Below, one piece after another: positions 1 to 9,062 of a DNA stretch of 64,000 bases; position 1 is the stretch's first letter, and each line of letters begins with the position of its first letter. The position numbers were made by a program, and so were the translations under genes. The stretch spans positions 248,001 through 312,000 of the forward strand of contig NZ_UETR01000001.1 in the NCBI RefSeq assembly GCF_900491745.1. Direction: 5' to 3'. This DNA comes from Amarolinea aalborgensis (GTDB lineage: Bacteria; Chloroflexota; Anaerolineae; SSC4; Amarolineaceae). The notes below the pieces were generated by a model. The model was not told where the DNA came from and searched no databases. It saw only the letters and a list, made by a program, of their open reading frames with translations.

Positions 1-2
1 CG

Positions 3-107
3 GCTGGCCTCAAGCCGGCGCGTGTCGGTGTGCGCCAATTGATTGTGAGCACGCTTTTCACCTTGCTTTTCATTGCGGCCTGGCGTTTGTCCCCGGACCT
101 TCCGTAG
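3..107 (+). CDS. C-terminal fragment of a membrane protein (partial at window edge)
   Basis: An open frame enters from the left edge and ends at TAG 105-107. Its last 35 codons include a hydrophobic stretch (LIVSTLFTLLFIAAW) followed by a short polar tail, as in the last membrane helix of an integral membrane protein. Only this tail is visible, so no family can be named. The next gene converges on it from the minus strand. The call rests on hydrophobicity alone. Confidence 0.35.
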   Translation, partial: AGLKPARVGVRQLIVSTLFTLLFIAAWRLSPDLP

Positions 108-143
108 GCCGCGCGGCCAAACGTCAGGCCGCGGATTGGCCGC

Positions 144-1028
144 TCAATGACCCGCGTTCGGCAAATCGCGGCGATGCCCCTGCGGCGCGGGATTCAGGCC
201 TTCAACCTCGGTGCGCTCGCTGCTCAACTGACTGACCTGGCCTTGCAGCGCGCCAAAAACATAGTCGAGGCTCTGCGTGGCCGTGGCGGGGTCCATGCCT
301 GTGCGCTGCGCCAATTCATTGGCCAAACCTGACCGCTTCAGATAGCCCGGTTCAATGCGTGCGCCTTGCTGGAACATCTCGCGCAGCGATCCGCTGTCCG
401 GCCGGGTCGGCTTGCGCGGCCGGCTGGCGCCTGTTTGCGGCGCGGAGACGGCTGGCTGACGTTTGCGTGACGGGGCAGCGCTAACCGTTGCGCTGCCTCC
501 GCTCAGCAGTTTCTCCAACACAAAAGCAACGACGGTCTGTGCCATGGCTGGAGGGAGGCCAAGCTTGGCAGCCAGGCCTTCGATGATGCCTGCAAACTCC
601 TGGCGACCGCCCAAGACCTGGATGAGGGTTTGCATCAAGCCACCCGCGCCTGCTCCGCCGGTTACGGCGCCCGGCGTCTGCGAAACGCCCGGCCTGGCCC
701 CGGCGCCGCCGAGCAGGCCGCCGAGAATATCTTCCAGCCCACCGCTGCCGCCTGGCTGCTGGGCCGCTCCGGCGCCGCCGAGCAGGCCGCCGAGAATATC
801 TTCCAGCCCACCGCCGCCGCCTGGCTGTTGGGCTGCCCCGGCGCCGCCGAGCAAGCCGCCGAGAATATCTTCTAGCCCGCCGCCGCCTGGCTGCTGCGCG
901 GCGCCTGCCCCGCCGCCGCCGAGCAACGCGCCGAGAATCCCCGCCAGGGGGTCATCGCCGGTTGCTGCCTGGGCCGGCTGCTGGCCGCCAGGCGTCATCA
1001 TAGCCTTGAGAAGGTCGTTAATGTTCAT
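144..1028 (-). CDS. Gly-rich DUF937/YidB-like protein with 23-residue tandem repeats
   Basis: The 294-residue protein begins MNINDLLKAMM after a strong AAAGGAG site. Residues about 30-110 are a low-complexity region of three to four copies of a 23-residue unit (GLEDILGGLLGG.GAAQQPGG), matching a 69-bp DNA repeat. Residues about 130-175 are helical and hydrophobic (LMQTLIQVLGG, AMAQTVVAFVLEKLL). The C-terminal part has GLANELAQRTGMD, typical of DUF937/YidB-type proteins, whose biochemical role is unknown. There is no signal peptide or clear membrane helix. The repeat core LEDILGGLLGG itself resembles the amphipathic segment of DUF937, so the repeat may have grown by internal duplication of that segment. 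The family assignment is moderate and the function unknown. Confidence 0.7.
   Translation of the reverse strand: MNINDLLKAMMTPGGQQPAQAATGDDPLAGILGALLGGGGAGAAQQPGGGGLEDILGGLLGGAGAAQQPGGGGGLEDILGGLLGGAGAAQQPGGSGGLEDILGGLLGGAGARPGVSQTPGAVTGGAGAGGLMQTLIQVLGGRQEFAGIIEGLAAKLGLPPAMAQTVVAFVLEKLLSGGSATVSAAPSRKRQPAVSAPQTGASRPRKPTRPDSGSLREMFQQGARIEPGYLKRSGLANELAQRTGMDPATATQSLDYVFGALQGQVSQLSSERTEVEGLNPAPQGHRRDLPNAGH
700..905. repeat. 69-bp in-frame tandem repeat in the Gly-rich gene
   Basis: The motif GAGCAGGCCGCCGAGAATAT begins at about 711 and 780, and a one-base variant begins at 849, giving a strict 69-bp period (23 codons). The copies differ by a few substitutions and one Gly codon, so copy number probably changes by slippage or recombination. 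Confidence 0.8.
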
Positions 1029-1239
1029 GACAGAATCTCCTTTGGTTCACGTGCTGATAATCATACCAGCATTAGCTACCAGGTGCAATTCCGTACAGCC
1101 AGGGAGTGCATTTCAACTGCGGGCAGATCGGGCGATTGAGATCGTTGATCGCGGCGGCTGGGAGTGCAAAAAAAGCGAATCGGCGCGATAATAGAAACAA
1201 CAGTCTGATCGCCCCCACACGACCATGAGGAGTAAGGCT

Positions 1240-1716
1240 ATGGCATCATCATCCACCATCGAGCTCGCAGCGGCTGAGGTGCGGCGCGCGTTGGCGAGTT
1301 ACCCACCGTTCCGACACGCCGCCGCCGGGATTGCCGTCAAGACGAGTGCAGACGGTATTGAATTGCACGGCTTTGTGCGCAGCGAGGCTGTGGCCAACAG
1401 CGCGCTGGCCCTGGCGCGCGCCGTGGCTGGCCAGGTCGCAGTGACGAACAAGCTCGTTGCTGACAACATCTTAGAGGCCAAAGCTGCGCAGCGCCTGGCC
1501 GCTGACTCGCGCACGGCGGCGTATCCCGTGCGTGTGAACGCGTACCTGGGATATGTCACGCTGGTGGGCGTTCTGCCGGCTGCGCTGCGCAAGACAGCCC
1601 AGGACATCGTGCAGGGCATTCCAGGCGTGCGCGGCGTGGAGGAAGAGGCAATGTCTCTCAGCCCGGCAGAACAGCCCGTCGCCAGCCTGTTCAGCGCGCT
1701 ATCTTCGCCTGCCTGA
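1240..1716 (+). CDS. Double BON-domain protein
   Basis: Starting at ATG 1240 (GAGGAG at 1227-1232, 7 nt upstream), this encodes a 158-residue protein. An in-frame ATG at 1225 overlaps the ribosome site and is less likely. Residues about 7-70 and 80-145 each show the BON pattern: a helix, then a beta-hairpin with a conserved Gly (GIELHGFVRSE; GYVTLVGVLP) and a closing helix with VRGVEEE-like residues. BON domains occur in osmotically induced and envelope-associated proteins such as OsmY and are thought to bind phospholipid or other BON proteins. No signal peptide is visible, so this one is probably cytoplasmic. It lies upstream of two small heat-shock genes, which fits a stress locus. Confidence 0.75.
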   Translation: MASSSTIELAAAEVRRALASYPPFRHAAAGIAVKTSADGIELHGFVRSEAVANSALALARAVAGQVAVTNKLVADNILEAKAAQRLAADSRTAAYPVRVNAYLGYVTLVGVLPAALRKTAQDIVQGIPGVRGVEEEAMSLSPAEQPVASLFSALSSPA

Positions 1717-1988
1717 TTTCGTCTCCCTCCGTCCGCCGCCAGGCCAGAACGCTCATACCATGGTTTCTGGTCTGGCGGTTTGCTTTGCCATCTCTGCGCG
1801 TTCGTTCCGCTGGGCGTTATTCTCCAACACTTTTCTAACGCTGATCTTATCGCTCTCTAACACTTGCCTGGCATCATGGGCCGTAGTGAAGCGAAAACGA
1901 TAGCTCAGCTGTGATGGTACGTGAAAGCGATGCGCCATAGCCACGCGGCGAACATGACGAGTAATGACCAAACAGATGGAGGCGAAAC

Positions 1989-2444
1989 ATGGCAAATGTA
2001 ACCAAGTGGGAGCCGCAGCGCAACATGATGTCGCTGCGCTCAGCGATTGATCGTTTGATGGAAGACAGCTTTGTGCGCCCATTTGCGAGTTGGCCGTTTG
2101 CGCACGAAGGCGTCAACAGCCTGACCGTTGACATGGTTGAAACCGATAGCGAGATCGTAGTCAAGGCCGCGGTGCCGGGGGTCAAGCCTGAGGAGTTGGA
2201 TATTTCGGTGTCTGGTGATCTCCTCACGATCAAGGGCGAAACCAAAGAAGACCGAGAGGAGAAGGAGACCAATTTCCACTATCGTGAGTGGAAGTACGGC
2301 TCGTTCCAGCGCTCCCTGGCGCTGCCGGCCAGCGTTGATGTGGACAAGGCAACGGCCGAGTTCGAGAACGGCGTGCTCTTGCTCAAGCTGCCGAAGGCGG
2401 CTTCGGCCAAGCAGACCAGGTTGCAGATCAACAAGAAGTCATAA
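1989..2444 (+). CDS. Hsp20/alpha-crystallin small heat-shock protein
   Basis: The 151-residue protein has the standard sHSP layout: a short N-terminal arm, an alpha-crystallin domain from about 48 to 140, and a short tail. Diagnostic stretches are AAVPGVKPEELDISV, LTIKGE, GSFQRSLALPASVD and the conserved A.(F/Y).NGVL.L.LPK near the end of the domain. Family members form oligomers and hold unfolding proteins for DnaK/ClpB-type refolding. A second sHSP gene follows after about 50 bp and the pair probably forms one transcript. The 270 bp upstream hold no CIRCE element that I could recognise. Confidence 0.95.
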   Translation: MANVTKWEPQRNMMSLRSAIDRLMEDSFVRPFASWPFAHEGVNSLTVDMVETDSEIVVKAAVPGVKPEELDISVSGDLLTIKGETKEDREEKETNFHYREWKYGSFQRSLALPASVDVDKATAEFENGVLLLKLPKAASAKQTRLQINKKS

Positions 2445-2498
2445 CACAAGCAGCCAGTTGTAACGAATCATCATTTGAAGAACAAGCGGAGGATAAAA

Positions 2499-2948
2499 AT
2501 GGCAAGAGTTATTGCACGTTGGGACCCATTTCGTGACGCGGTGACGCTGAGGGACGCGATGGATCGCCTGTTGGAAGAAAGCTTCGTACGGCCAGCTTGG
2601 GCTGGCAATGGCGAGCGCGAGCACGCGCTGCGCCTGCCGGTAGACGCGTACACGACAGAGAATGAAGTGATCATCCTGGCGTCTGTGCCGGGCGTCAAGC
2701 CGGAAGATGTCGAGATCACGATCGAGGGCGACACCCTGACCATTCGCGGCGAGATGGTTGCGCCGCCGGAGAACGTCAACTACGTCATGCAGGAGCGAGG
2801 CTACGGTCGTTTTGGTCGGACGTTGACGTTGAATGTGCCGGTGCAGGCTGACAAGGCCAATGCCGAATTCGAGAATGGCGTTTTGACCCTGACCATCCCG
2901 AAGGCGGAAGCGATCCGCCCGCGCAGCATCAAGGTAACGGCCAAGTAA
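2499..2948 (+). CDS. Hsp20/alpha-crystallin small heat-shock protein (second copy)
   Basis: The start is ATG 2499, preceded by GCGGAGGA at 2486-2493; an upstream TTG in the same frame lacks a site. The 149-residue product MARVIARWDPF... has the alpha-crystallin signatures SVPGVKPEDVEITIEGDTLTIRGE, RFGRTLTLNVPV and A.FENGVLTLTIPKAE. It is clearly paralogous to the preceding Hsp20 but has a different arm and loop, so a mixed oligomer or separate client ranges are possible. A strong intrinsic terminator follows directly, closing the two-gene unit. Confidence 0.95.
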   Translation: MARVIARWDPFRDAVTLRDAMDRLLEESFVRPAWAGNGEREHALRLPVDAYTTENEVIILASVPGVKPEDVEITIEGDTLTIRGEMVAPPENVNYVMQERGYGRFGRTLTLNVPVQADKANAEFENGVLTLTIPKAEAIRPRSIKVTAK

Positions 2949-2993
2949 ACAGACTGTATCCATGAGACTGCTCGTGGTCATGCACAGAAGTTA

Positions 2994-3027
2994 AGCAAAA
3001 CGGAGGGCATCCAGCCCTCCGTTTCTG
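2994..3027 (+). terminator. Rho-independent terminator after the Hsp20 pair
   Basis: A 9-bp perfect GC-rich stem (CGGAGGGC, loop ATCCA, GCCCTCCG) is preceded by AAAA and followed by TTTCTGTT. It sits about 50 bp past the second Hsp20 stop. Confidence 0.85.
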
Positions 3028-3118
3028 TTATCTGACAAAACTGACATCGGGTCGGGCGCGAGGTTCATGCACGCTTAATGTTGCTGTGCTATCCTGGGCG
3101 CATACTATGGGGTTATTT

Positions 3119-6100
3119 ATGCTCAAACCGAATAGAGTCACGCTCTTGCTCCTCGCCCTCATCACGTTGACTGCCTTGACGGCCGCCTTCTCGCGTGTGT
3201 CGGCTGCCCGTCGTTCTGAGCCTACCGATCCGCCGCTTCCCGCTGCCGCGCTGCCCGCGGCGCAAGCCCTGCATCCGGGCATCTACGCCTTCGAAGATTT
3301 CGGCCATCTCGACCCGCGGCGCTTTCCGATCAAAGGCAGCAACATCATTTTTGAATGGAAGTATCTCAACCCGGCGCCTGGCGTTTATGATTGGAGCCAG
3401 ATTGACGCCTGGCTGCAGACCGAAGCTGCCTGGGGTCTGCCTGGCGGCATGGGAATCACCACCTATTCGGGCATTTGCTGCGGCGGCAACATGGCGCCGC
3501 ACTGGGTCTATTCCGAACACCCCAGCGCCCGCTTGACCTGCGACGAAGGCTGGATCATTCCCAAGACTTGGGACGCGGCTTACCAGGCCGCGTACGCCCA
3601 GTTCATCCAGGCGCTGGCCGCGCGCTACGATGGTGATCCACGGCTGGCCTGGGTGGAAATGGGCGTGGGCACGTTCGGCGAAACACATCCGACCGATGCC
3701 GATTTCCAGTCCTGCGCGGTCAGCGCTGGCTTGACCTCTGATCTGTGGATACAAACGGTTGAGTCCATCACCGACATTTATCTGAACGCGTTTCAGCGCA
3801 CGCCGCTGCTCTTGCAGATGGCCTCTGTATTTCAACATGACACGGAGCGGCGGCAGTTCGCTGACTATGCCGCCAGCCGCGGCGTTGGCCTCAAGCACAA
3901 CGGCCTTCTGCCCGATAACGACGGCGTGGCTTATGACGACCCCTCCTACAGCTTCTACCAGGCGGGCGCGTTCGACCTGATGAGAAAATGGGGCGATCGC
4001 GTGCCCATCGGTTGGGAGAGCTATGATTACCTGCTCACCGGCTTGACCGGCACCACCTGGGGCATCTACAACGGCCTGGACAAACACGCCGATTACATGG
4101 TGTTGGCAAGCGACATCACCACCGATGCCAGCCGCCGGCCTCTGCTTGATTTTGCCAATGCCCACCTGGGCCGCAGCCTGCTGGACACGCCGAGCGTGTG
4201 GACGGCGCTGCGAGAGACGGAACGCACCTGGTTTCCCGATCGCGGCAACTACGAATTCTGGTTGTGGCAAAATGATCAGGCGCCAGGGGGACGCAGCGTG
4301 CCCCTCTGGAATGTCGGCTCATCGCCCCAGGGCCGCTTTACACGCCGCACCGATGCGCCGGCCAATCCCTATCTTTACTTCGACATCGCCGACGGCTACG
4401 TCGCCCTACACCACGGCGAAACGCTGGACATCAGCATTACCTACCTGGATCAAGGCGCCGATACCTGGGAACTGGAATACCCCACGGCCGCGACGCTTTA
4501 CCAGGGCGCGGGGCTGGTGCAAAAAACCAACACCTCCACCTGGAAAACAGTCACCTTTACGGCGACAGGCGCGCAGTTCAACAACCAACAGCCTGGCGGC
4601 GGCGACCATGCCGGCAGCGATTTTCGTCTGCACAGCCGCGGCGATGGCAACGAGATCATCCATTTCGTGCAGGTGCAGCCGCACAGCGCCGTGGCGCCGC
4701 CCCAGACGGTGATGCTCACGCTGCAGCAGGGCCGCCCGCTGGACAACGGCCAGCCTTACGCGGGCGCACGCGACGCCGCGCTCAGCGCGGCCTTCCCCAC
4801 GCGCAACTTCGGCGCCAATGACGTGCTGGGTGTGCGCGGCAATAACCAGGGCGTTTCCCTGGTGACCTTCGATCTTGATCTGCTGCCCAAAGATGCGCCG
4901 GTGGTGGTGGCGACGTTACGCCTGTACGTGGCCGGACGCACCGCTCCCGGCGAATTGGCGTTGAGCGCGGCGCGCCTGCTGCGTCCCTGGTCTGCTTCCT
5001 ATGCAACCTGGCAGCAGGCGGCTGCCAGCTCGTCCTGGACAGAGCCAGGCGCCGGAGGATTGGGGAGCGATCGCCGCGCTTCGCTGGATGATCTCAGCCC
5101 GGCCGGCGACGCCGGCACGTGGGTTGAACTGGATGTCACGGACGCGGTGCGCGCCTGGCAGGCTGATCCATTGACCAATCGCGGCCTGGCGCTGTTTACC
5201 GCAGACAGTAGCGTGACCCAGGTCAATTTTGCCAGCGCGGAATGGCCCCAGGCGGCGCAGCGACCTCAACTGGTGATCCGCTACGTGCTGCCCGACGGCG
5301 CGCTGACGCCCACGCCTTCGCCAACGGCCACCCCGACCAGTGTCAACGTGACGCCGACGCCGATCCCGACGCCGACGCCCCGCGTGCGTACGCTGCAGCA
5401 AGGCCTCGGCGGCTACAGCGGCGTGATTGACACCTACATCAGCAATTGGAGCCCCAACGGTATTTTTGAGGGGCAGACCAAGCTGTCGGTGCGCCATCCC
5501 GATGAGTTTGCGGCTTTGATCTACTTCGACCTGGCCGGCCAACTGCCAGCCAACGCGCTGGTGCGTAAGGCGGACCTGAAGCTCTTTTCCACGGCCGCCA
5601 CGGTAGACGCGGGGTTCTACCTGCGCGCATTCGATCTTTACCGCGATTGGACTGCCTGGCAGGTGACGTGGCTGCAGGCGCGCAATGGCTCGCCCTGGGG
5701 TGTGCCGGGCGCCAATGACACCAGCACCGATCGGTCGCCAGATGCGGAAGATTGGGGACACGTCTTTGGCGCCAACGCCTGGGCGCGTTTGGAATTGACC
5801 CAAATCGTGCAGCGTTGGGTGCAAAATGCGGGCAGCAATCGGGGCCTGGTGTTGAAAGCCTATGCCAATCGCAATGTGCAGTACGATTTTGCCAGCAGCG
5901 AATGGCCCGACATCACGTATCGGCCGTCGCTGCGCATTGAATATCTCCTGCCTGGGGACATTCCGACCCAAACGCCCACGGCCACCGCCTGCGTGGGCTG
6001 TACGCCGACGCCAACGGCCACGCGTACGCCAACCGCGACGGCCACACAAACGCCCACGCGCACGCCGACGCCTGGCCCAACCGCCACCCTCACGCCCACG

Positions 6101-7372
6101 CCAACCGTTGGTGCGACAGCTACGCCGACGCTGACGCCAACGTCAACTCCCACACTGACCTTGACGCCCACGCGCACACCAACATCCACAGTCGCGCCCA
6201 CAGTGACACCGCAGCCGACGGCGACGCTCACGACGGTCGTGCTTCAGCAGGGGCAGGGCAGTTACAGCGGCGCGCGTGACGCCACCCTGCACAGTTGGTA
6301 TCCTACGACCAACTTTGGCGCAGAGCCGGTGCTCATCTTGCGCACAAGCGCCGGCGCGCACACGGCGCTGCGCTTTGACCTGGGCGGCCTGGCCGGGTTC
6401 AACGCCGCCTCTGAGATTATCAGCGCGCGCCTGGAGCTGTACGCAGTCAGCCAGAGCAACAGCGCGCCGCAAACCCTGATGGCCTTTACGCTCCTGCGGA
6501 GTTGGGACGAAGACGCGATCACCTGGTTGCGGCCGCGCAGCGGTGAAGCCTGGCAGGCGCCGGGCGCGGCCGGCGCGGCTGACCGCAGCGCCACAGCTGT
6601 GGCCGCGGCGCAGACGGCCGGCGTCGGCGCCTGGGTCTCCCTGGACCTGACAACGGCGGTCGCGCAATGGGCAGTGAACCCCGTGGGCAATGCTGGTGTG
6701 CTGATCACAGCCAGCGGTGGAACCCAGGTGGAATGGGCCTTTGCCAGCGCCCAGGCCGCGACGGCTGCTCAGCGGCCCAAACTAACGATCACGTATCGCC
6801 CACGCGTGGCGGCGCCGCAGACGGTGACGATTCAAAGTGGCAGCAGCGCGACCAGCCTCAACCAGTGGTTCCCCGACGCCAACTACGCCAACGATGCCAT
6901 GCTCAGCCTGCGCGCGCCGGGCATTGCCAGCGCGCTCCTGCGCTTTAGCCTGGATGGCGCGCTGCCCAGCGGCAGCACGGTGATCAGCGCGACGCTGGCT
7001 TTGTATGCGGACAGCAGCTCGAACCCGTTTGCCCTGACCGGCATGGTCTACCAGTTGACGCGGCCGTGGGCAGCGGCCGAGGCGACCTGGAACCGGGCCA
7101 CCGCGGCCACACCCTGGCAGCTGGGGGGCGCGCAAGGCGCGGCCGATCGCTTGACCCCGGCCGCGGCAAGCGCCGAGGTCAACGGCGTTGGTCGTTGGTT
7201 TACGTGGGATGTAACGGGACCGGTGACGGCCTGGCAGCAGACGCCGGCCGCCAACCTGGGGCTGCTCCTCGAAGCCGCTGGTCCGGCGCAGGTGCAGTAC
7301 AATCTGGCGTCGCCGCTGTGGGGTGTGCCTTCGCAGCGGCCCAGGCTGACCATCGTCTACCTGGAGCCGTAG
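3119..7372 (+). CDS. Secreted glycosidase-like barrel protein with four DNRLRE domains
   Basis: From ATG 3119 (alternatives ATG 3107 and GTG 3086) the protein has about 1417 residues. It opens with a signal peptide (NRVTLLLLALITLTALTAAF). Residues about 50-400 resemble a glycoside-hydrolase (beta-galactosidase-like) TIM barrel: FEWKYLNPAPGVYDWS and WVEMGVGTFGE (a candidate acid/base Glu), then IGWESYDYL. After a beta-sandwich, four DNRLRE (CBM96-like) domains follow, each with a D..I..W.P..NFG start, an L.RFDL core, a W....TW region and a FAS.EW.....RP.L.I.Y end. They are separated by Thr-Pro linkers, the longest at about 960-1045. There is no LPXTG or C-terminal anchor, so the protein is secreted or held by its binding domains. 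Catalytic activity is not proven by the visible residues. Confidence 0.75.
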   Translation: MLKPNRVTLLLLALITLTALTAAFSRVSAARRSEPTDPPLPAAALPAAQALHPGIYAFEDFGHLDPRRFPIKGSNIIFEWKYLNPAPGVYDWSQIDAWLQTEAAWGLPGGMGITTYSGICCGGNMAPHWVYSEHPSARLTCDEGWIIPKTWDAAYQAAYAQFIQALAARYDGDPRLAWVEMGVGTFGETHPTDADFQSCAVSAGLTSDLWIQTVESITDIYLNAFQRTPLLLQMASVFQHDTERRQFADYAASRGVGLKHNGLLPDNDGVAYDDPSYSFYQAGAFDLMRKWGDRVPIGWESYDYLLTGLTGTTWGIYNGLDKHADYMVLASDITTDASRRPLLDFANAHLGRSLLDTPSVWTALRETERTWFPDRGNYEFWLWQNDQAPGGRSVPLWNVGSSPQGRFTRRTDAPANPYLYFDIADGYVALHHGETLDISITYLDQGADTWELEYPTAATLYQGAGLVQKTNTSTWKTVTFTATGAQFNNQQPGGGDHAGSDFRLHSRGDGNEIIHFVQVQPHSAVAPPQTVMLTLQQGRPLDNGQPYAGARDAALSAAFPTRNFGANDVLGVRGNNQGVSLVTFDLDLLPKDAPVVVATLRLYVAGRTAPGELALSAARLLRPWSASYATWQQAAASSSWTEPGAGGLGSDRRASLDDLSPAGDAGTWVELDVTDAVRAWQADPLTNRGLALFTADSSVTQVNFASAEWPQAAQRPQLVIRYVLPDGALTPTPSPTATPTSVNVTPTPIPTPTPRVRTLQQGLGGYSGVIDTYISNWSPNGIFEGQTKLSVRHPDEFAALIYFDLAGQLPANALVRKADLKLFSTAATVDAGFYLRAFDLYRDWTAWQVTWLQARNGSPWGVPGANDTSTDRSPDAEDWGHVFGANAWARLELTQIVQRWVQNAGSNRGLVLKAYANRNVQYDFASSEWPDITYRPSLRIEYLLPGDIPTQTPTATACVGCTPTPTATRTPTATATQTPTRTPTPGPTATLTPTPTVGATATPTLTPTSTPTLTLTPTRTPTSTVAPTVTPQPTATLTTVVLQQGQGSYSGARDATLHSWYPTTNFGAEPVLILRTSAGAHTALRFDLGGLAGFNAASEIISARLELYAVSQSNSAPQTLMAFTLLRSWDEDAITWLRPRSGEAWQAPGAAGAADRSATAVAAAQTAGVGAWVSLDLTTAVAQWAVNPVGNAGVLITASGGTQVEWAFASAQAATAAQRPKLTITYRPRVAAPQTVTIQSGSSATSLNQWFPDANYANDAMLSLRAPGIASALLRFSLDGALPSGSTVISATLALYADSSSNPFALTGMVYQLTRPWAAAEATWNRATAATPWQLGGAQGAADRLTPAAASAEVNGVGRWFTWDVTGPVTAWQQTPAANLGLLLEAAGPAQVQYNLASPLWGVPSQRPRLTIVYLEP

Positions 7373-7414
7373 CGTAGCAGCGAGACCGCCGATTCCGTTT
7401 GACTATCAGGTTTT

Positions 7415-7483
7415 GCCACGAATTACACGAATTTTCACGAAGCATCTACACTCTGTTTGGTGTCAATTCGTGTAATTCGTGGC
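7415..7483. repeat. Long intergenic inverted repeat
   Basis: Arms at 7415-7433 and 7465-7483 are perfectly complementary over 19 bp (GCCACGAATTACACGAATT against its reverse complement) around a 31-bp loop. It lies between two convergent genes. It may act as a bidirectional terminator, but there is no T-tract, and the sequence looks more like a dispersed palindromic element. Confidence 0.75.
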
Positions 7484-7586
7484 TCAACTGTCATTGGAAG
7501 ACAGGAACATTTGCGCCCTTTTGAATTCAGCCGCCGCTGTAAGTGACCATCTCACGTTACTTGCCGCAGCGGCTTTTTCATTGCTG

Positions 7587-9062
7587 CTATTGGCAGCTCC
7601 GTGCGGGCACGTCGGCTAACGGGAAGTTGGTGCGCGCGTCCGCGCCGTAGACCCACACATTGCTGAAGGTGGGCACGTCCGGCACATCTACCCAGAAATA
7701 GAGCTTGTTGGCCGGATCGCGCGCCAGGCTGAGATCGAAATCGGCGAACTCCCAGCTCGTGTAGGTGAAGCCGCCGGCGTTGACCGTGCGCGGCGCGCCG
7801 GGCACGCCCTGCGGCGCGCGATCCACGCCGGCGTTGACGGCCCAGTGCAGGCGCACATCAGGCTGCCAGCCGCCGCCGCCTGTGACGGCCTGCAAGCTGT
7901 TGGCGACGAATAGATTCACCGTCAACGTTCCGCGCGTCGCCAGATTCACGGGCAGATTATCAGCCGCTTGCAACGAGACGATACGCGCGTCGAGCGCCAG
8001 CGGCCGGCCGGCTGTCACACCGCTTGGCGTCAACGGCGCGGGCGGCCGCGTGATCGGGTTGCTGCCGTGCGACCACACGTTGTGCGCCATGACTTGCTCA
8101 TCCAATGTAACGAAGAAATGCAGTGTGTTGGCCGGATCGCGCGCTGCGCTCACATCTACGTCGTTGAAGTCCCACACTGCGAAGGTGCGACCGGAGACCG
8201 TGGTCAGGCGCTTTTCACCGATAGCAATGAAACTGGCGGGGTCGTTGTTCTTTGCCATCCAGAGGCGCACGGTCGGGGCGGCATTGCAGGCTACTGGGTT
8301 GAGATTTGCATCTTCGAACAGATAGGCCGTGATGTTGGCGAGATTAGCTTCGCTCACCGGCGCGCCGCCGTGCGGCCACACGATTTCGATCTTGGCCTGA
8401 CCGCTCACCACGGGCGCGGTTGGCGTAGCCGTGCTCGTCGGCGTGATGGTCGCGGTGGGCGTCGGCGTCCGCGTGGGGGTGGGCGTGCTCGTCGCTGTGG
8501 CGGTTGGCGTGGCCGTGCTCGTCGGCGTGATGGTCGCGGTCGGCGTCGGCGTCCGCGTGGGTGTGGGCGTACTTGTCGCTGTGGCGGTTGGCGTGGCCGT
8601 GCTTGTCGGCGTGATGGTCGCGGTGGGCGACGGCGTCCGCGTGGGGGTGGGCGTGCTCGTCGCTGTCGCGGTTGGCGTGACCGTGCTCGTCGGCGTGATG
8701 GTCGCGGTGGGCGACGGCGTCCGCGTGGGGGTGGGCGTGCTCGTCGCCGTGGCGGTTGGCGTGGCCGTGCTCGTCGGCGTGATGGTGCGGTGGGCGACGG
8801 CGTCCGCGCGGGGTGGGCGTGCTCGTCGGCGTGATGGTCGCGGTGGGCGACGGCGTCCGCGTGGGGTGGGCGTGCTCGTCGCCGTGGCGGTTGGCGTGGC
8901 CGTGCTCGTCGGCGTGATGGTCGCGGTCGGTGTGGCGGTGCTCGTCGGGGTGATGGTCGCGGTTGGCGTCGCCGTTGGCGTCAGGGAGGAAATTGAGCAC
9001 CGGCGCGGCTGCAGCGCCTGCGGGTATTTCGTTGCTGGCGAGATCGAAACGCACCGGCGCAT
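7587..9062 (-). CDS. C-terminal part of a frameshifted surface protein: Thr-Pro repeats plus two beta-domains
   Basis: The 491-codon frame has no convincing translation start. Its first 200 residues are Thr-Pro repeats (TPTATATSTPTPTRTPTPTA) that continue a reading frame from upstream. Two tandem beta-rich domains follow. In each, a W..GG or W...G start leads to an alternating pattern that ends with a conserved phrase: VWDFNDVDVSAARDPANTLHF in the first and SWEFADFDLSLARDPANKLYF in the second, then W.(H/Y)G. These two domains are clearly homologous to each other and I do not recognise the family. This fragment very probably belongs to the gene starting at 12405, cut off by the frameshifts around 9060-9350. 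Confidence 0.6.
   Translation of the reverse strand: MRRCVSISPATKYPQALQPRRCSISSLTPTATPTATITPTSTATPTATITPTSTATPTATATSTPTPRGRRRPPRPSRRRARPPRADAVAHRTITPTSTATPTATATSTPTPTRTPSPTATITPTSTVTPTATATSTPTPTRTPSPTATITPTSTATPTATATSTPTPTRTPTPTATITPTSTATPTATATSTPTPTRTPTPTATITPTSTATPTAPVVSGQAKIEIVWPHGGAPVSEANLANITAYLFEDANLNPVACNAAPTVRLWMAKNNDPASFIAIGEKRLTTVSGRTFAVWDFNDVDVSAARDPANTLHFFVTLDEQVMAHNVWSHGSNPITRPPAPLTPSGVTAGRPLALDARIVSLQAADNLPVNLATRGTLTVNLFVANSLQAVTGGGGWQPDVRLHWAVNAGVDRAPQGVPGAPRTVNAGGFTYTSWEFADFDLSLARDPANKLYFWVDVPDVPTFSNVWVYGADARTNFPLADVPARSCQ
8431..8960. repeat. 84-bp tandem repeat encoding a Thr-Pro stalk
   Basis: The motif GTGCTCGTCGGCGTGATGGT recurs at 8431, 8515, 8599 (one-base variant), 8683 and 8767, an exact 84-bp (28-codon) period. 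Two shortened, frame-disturbed units follow towards 8960. On the minus strand it encodes Thr-Pro-rich repeats. Confidence 0.9.

Noticed and set aside
8431..8960. Regular repeats that could be taken for a CRISPR array
   Set aside because: Units are contiguous 84-bp coding repeats without unique spacers, and no cas genes are present; the same holds for the 71-bp repeat at 25386.
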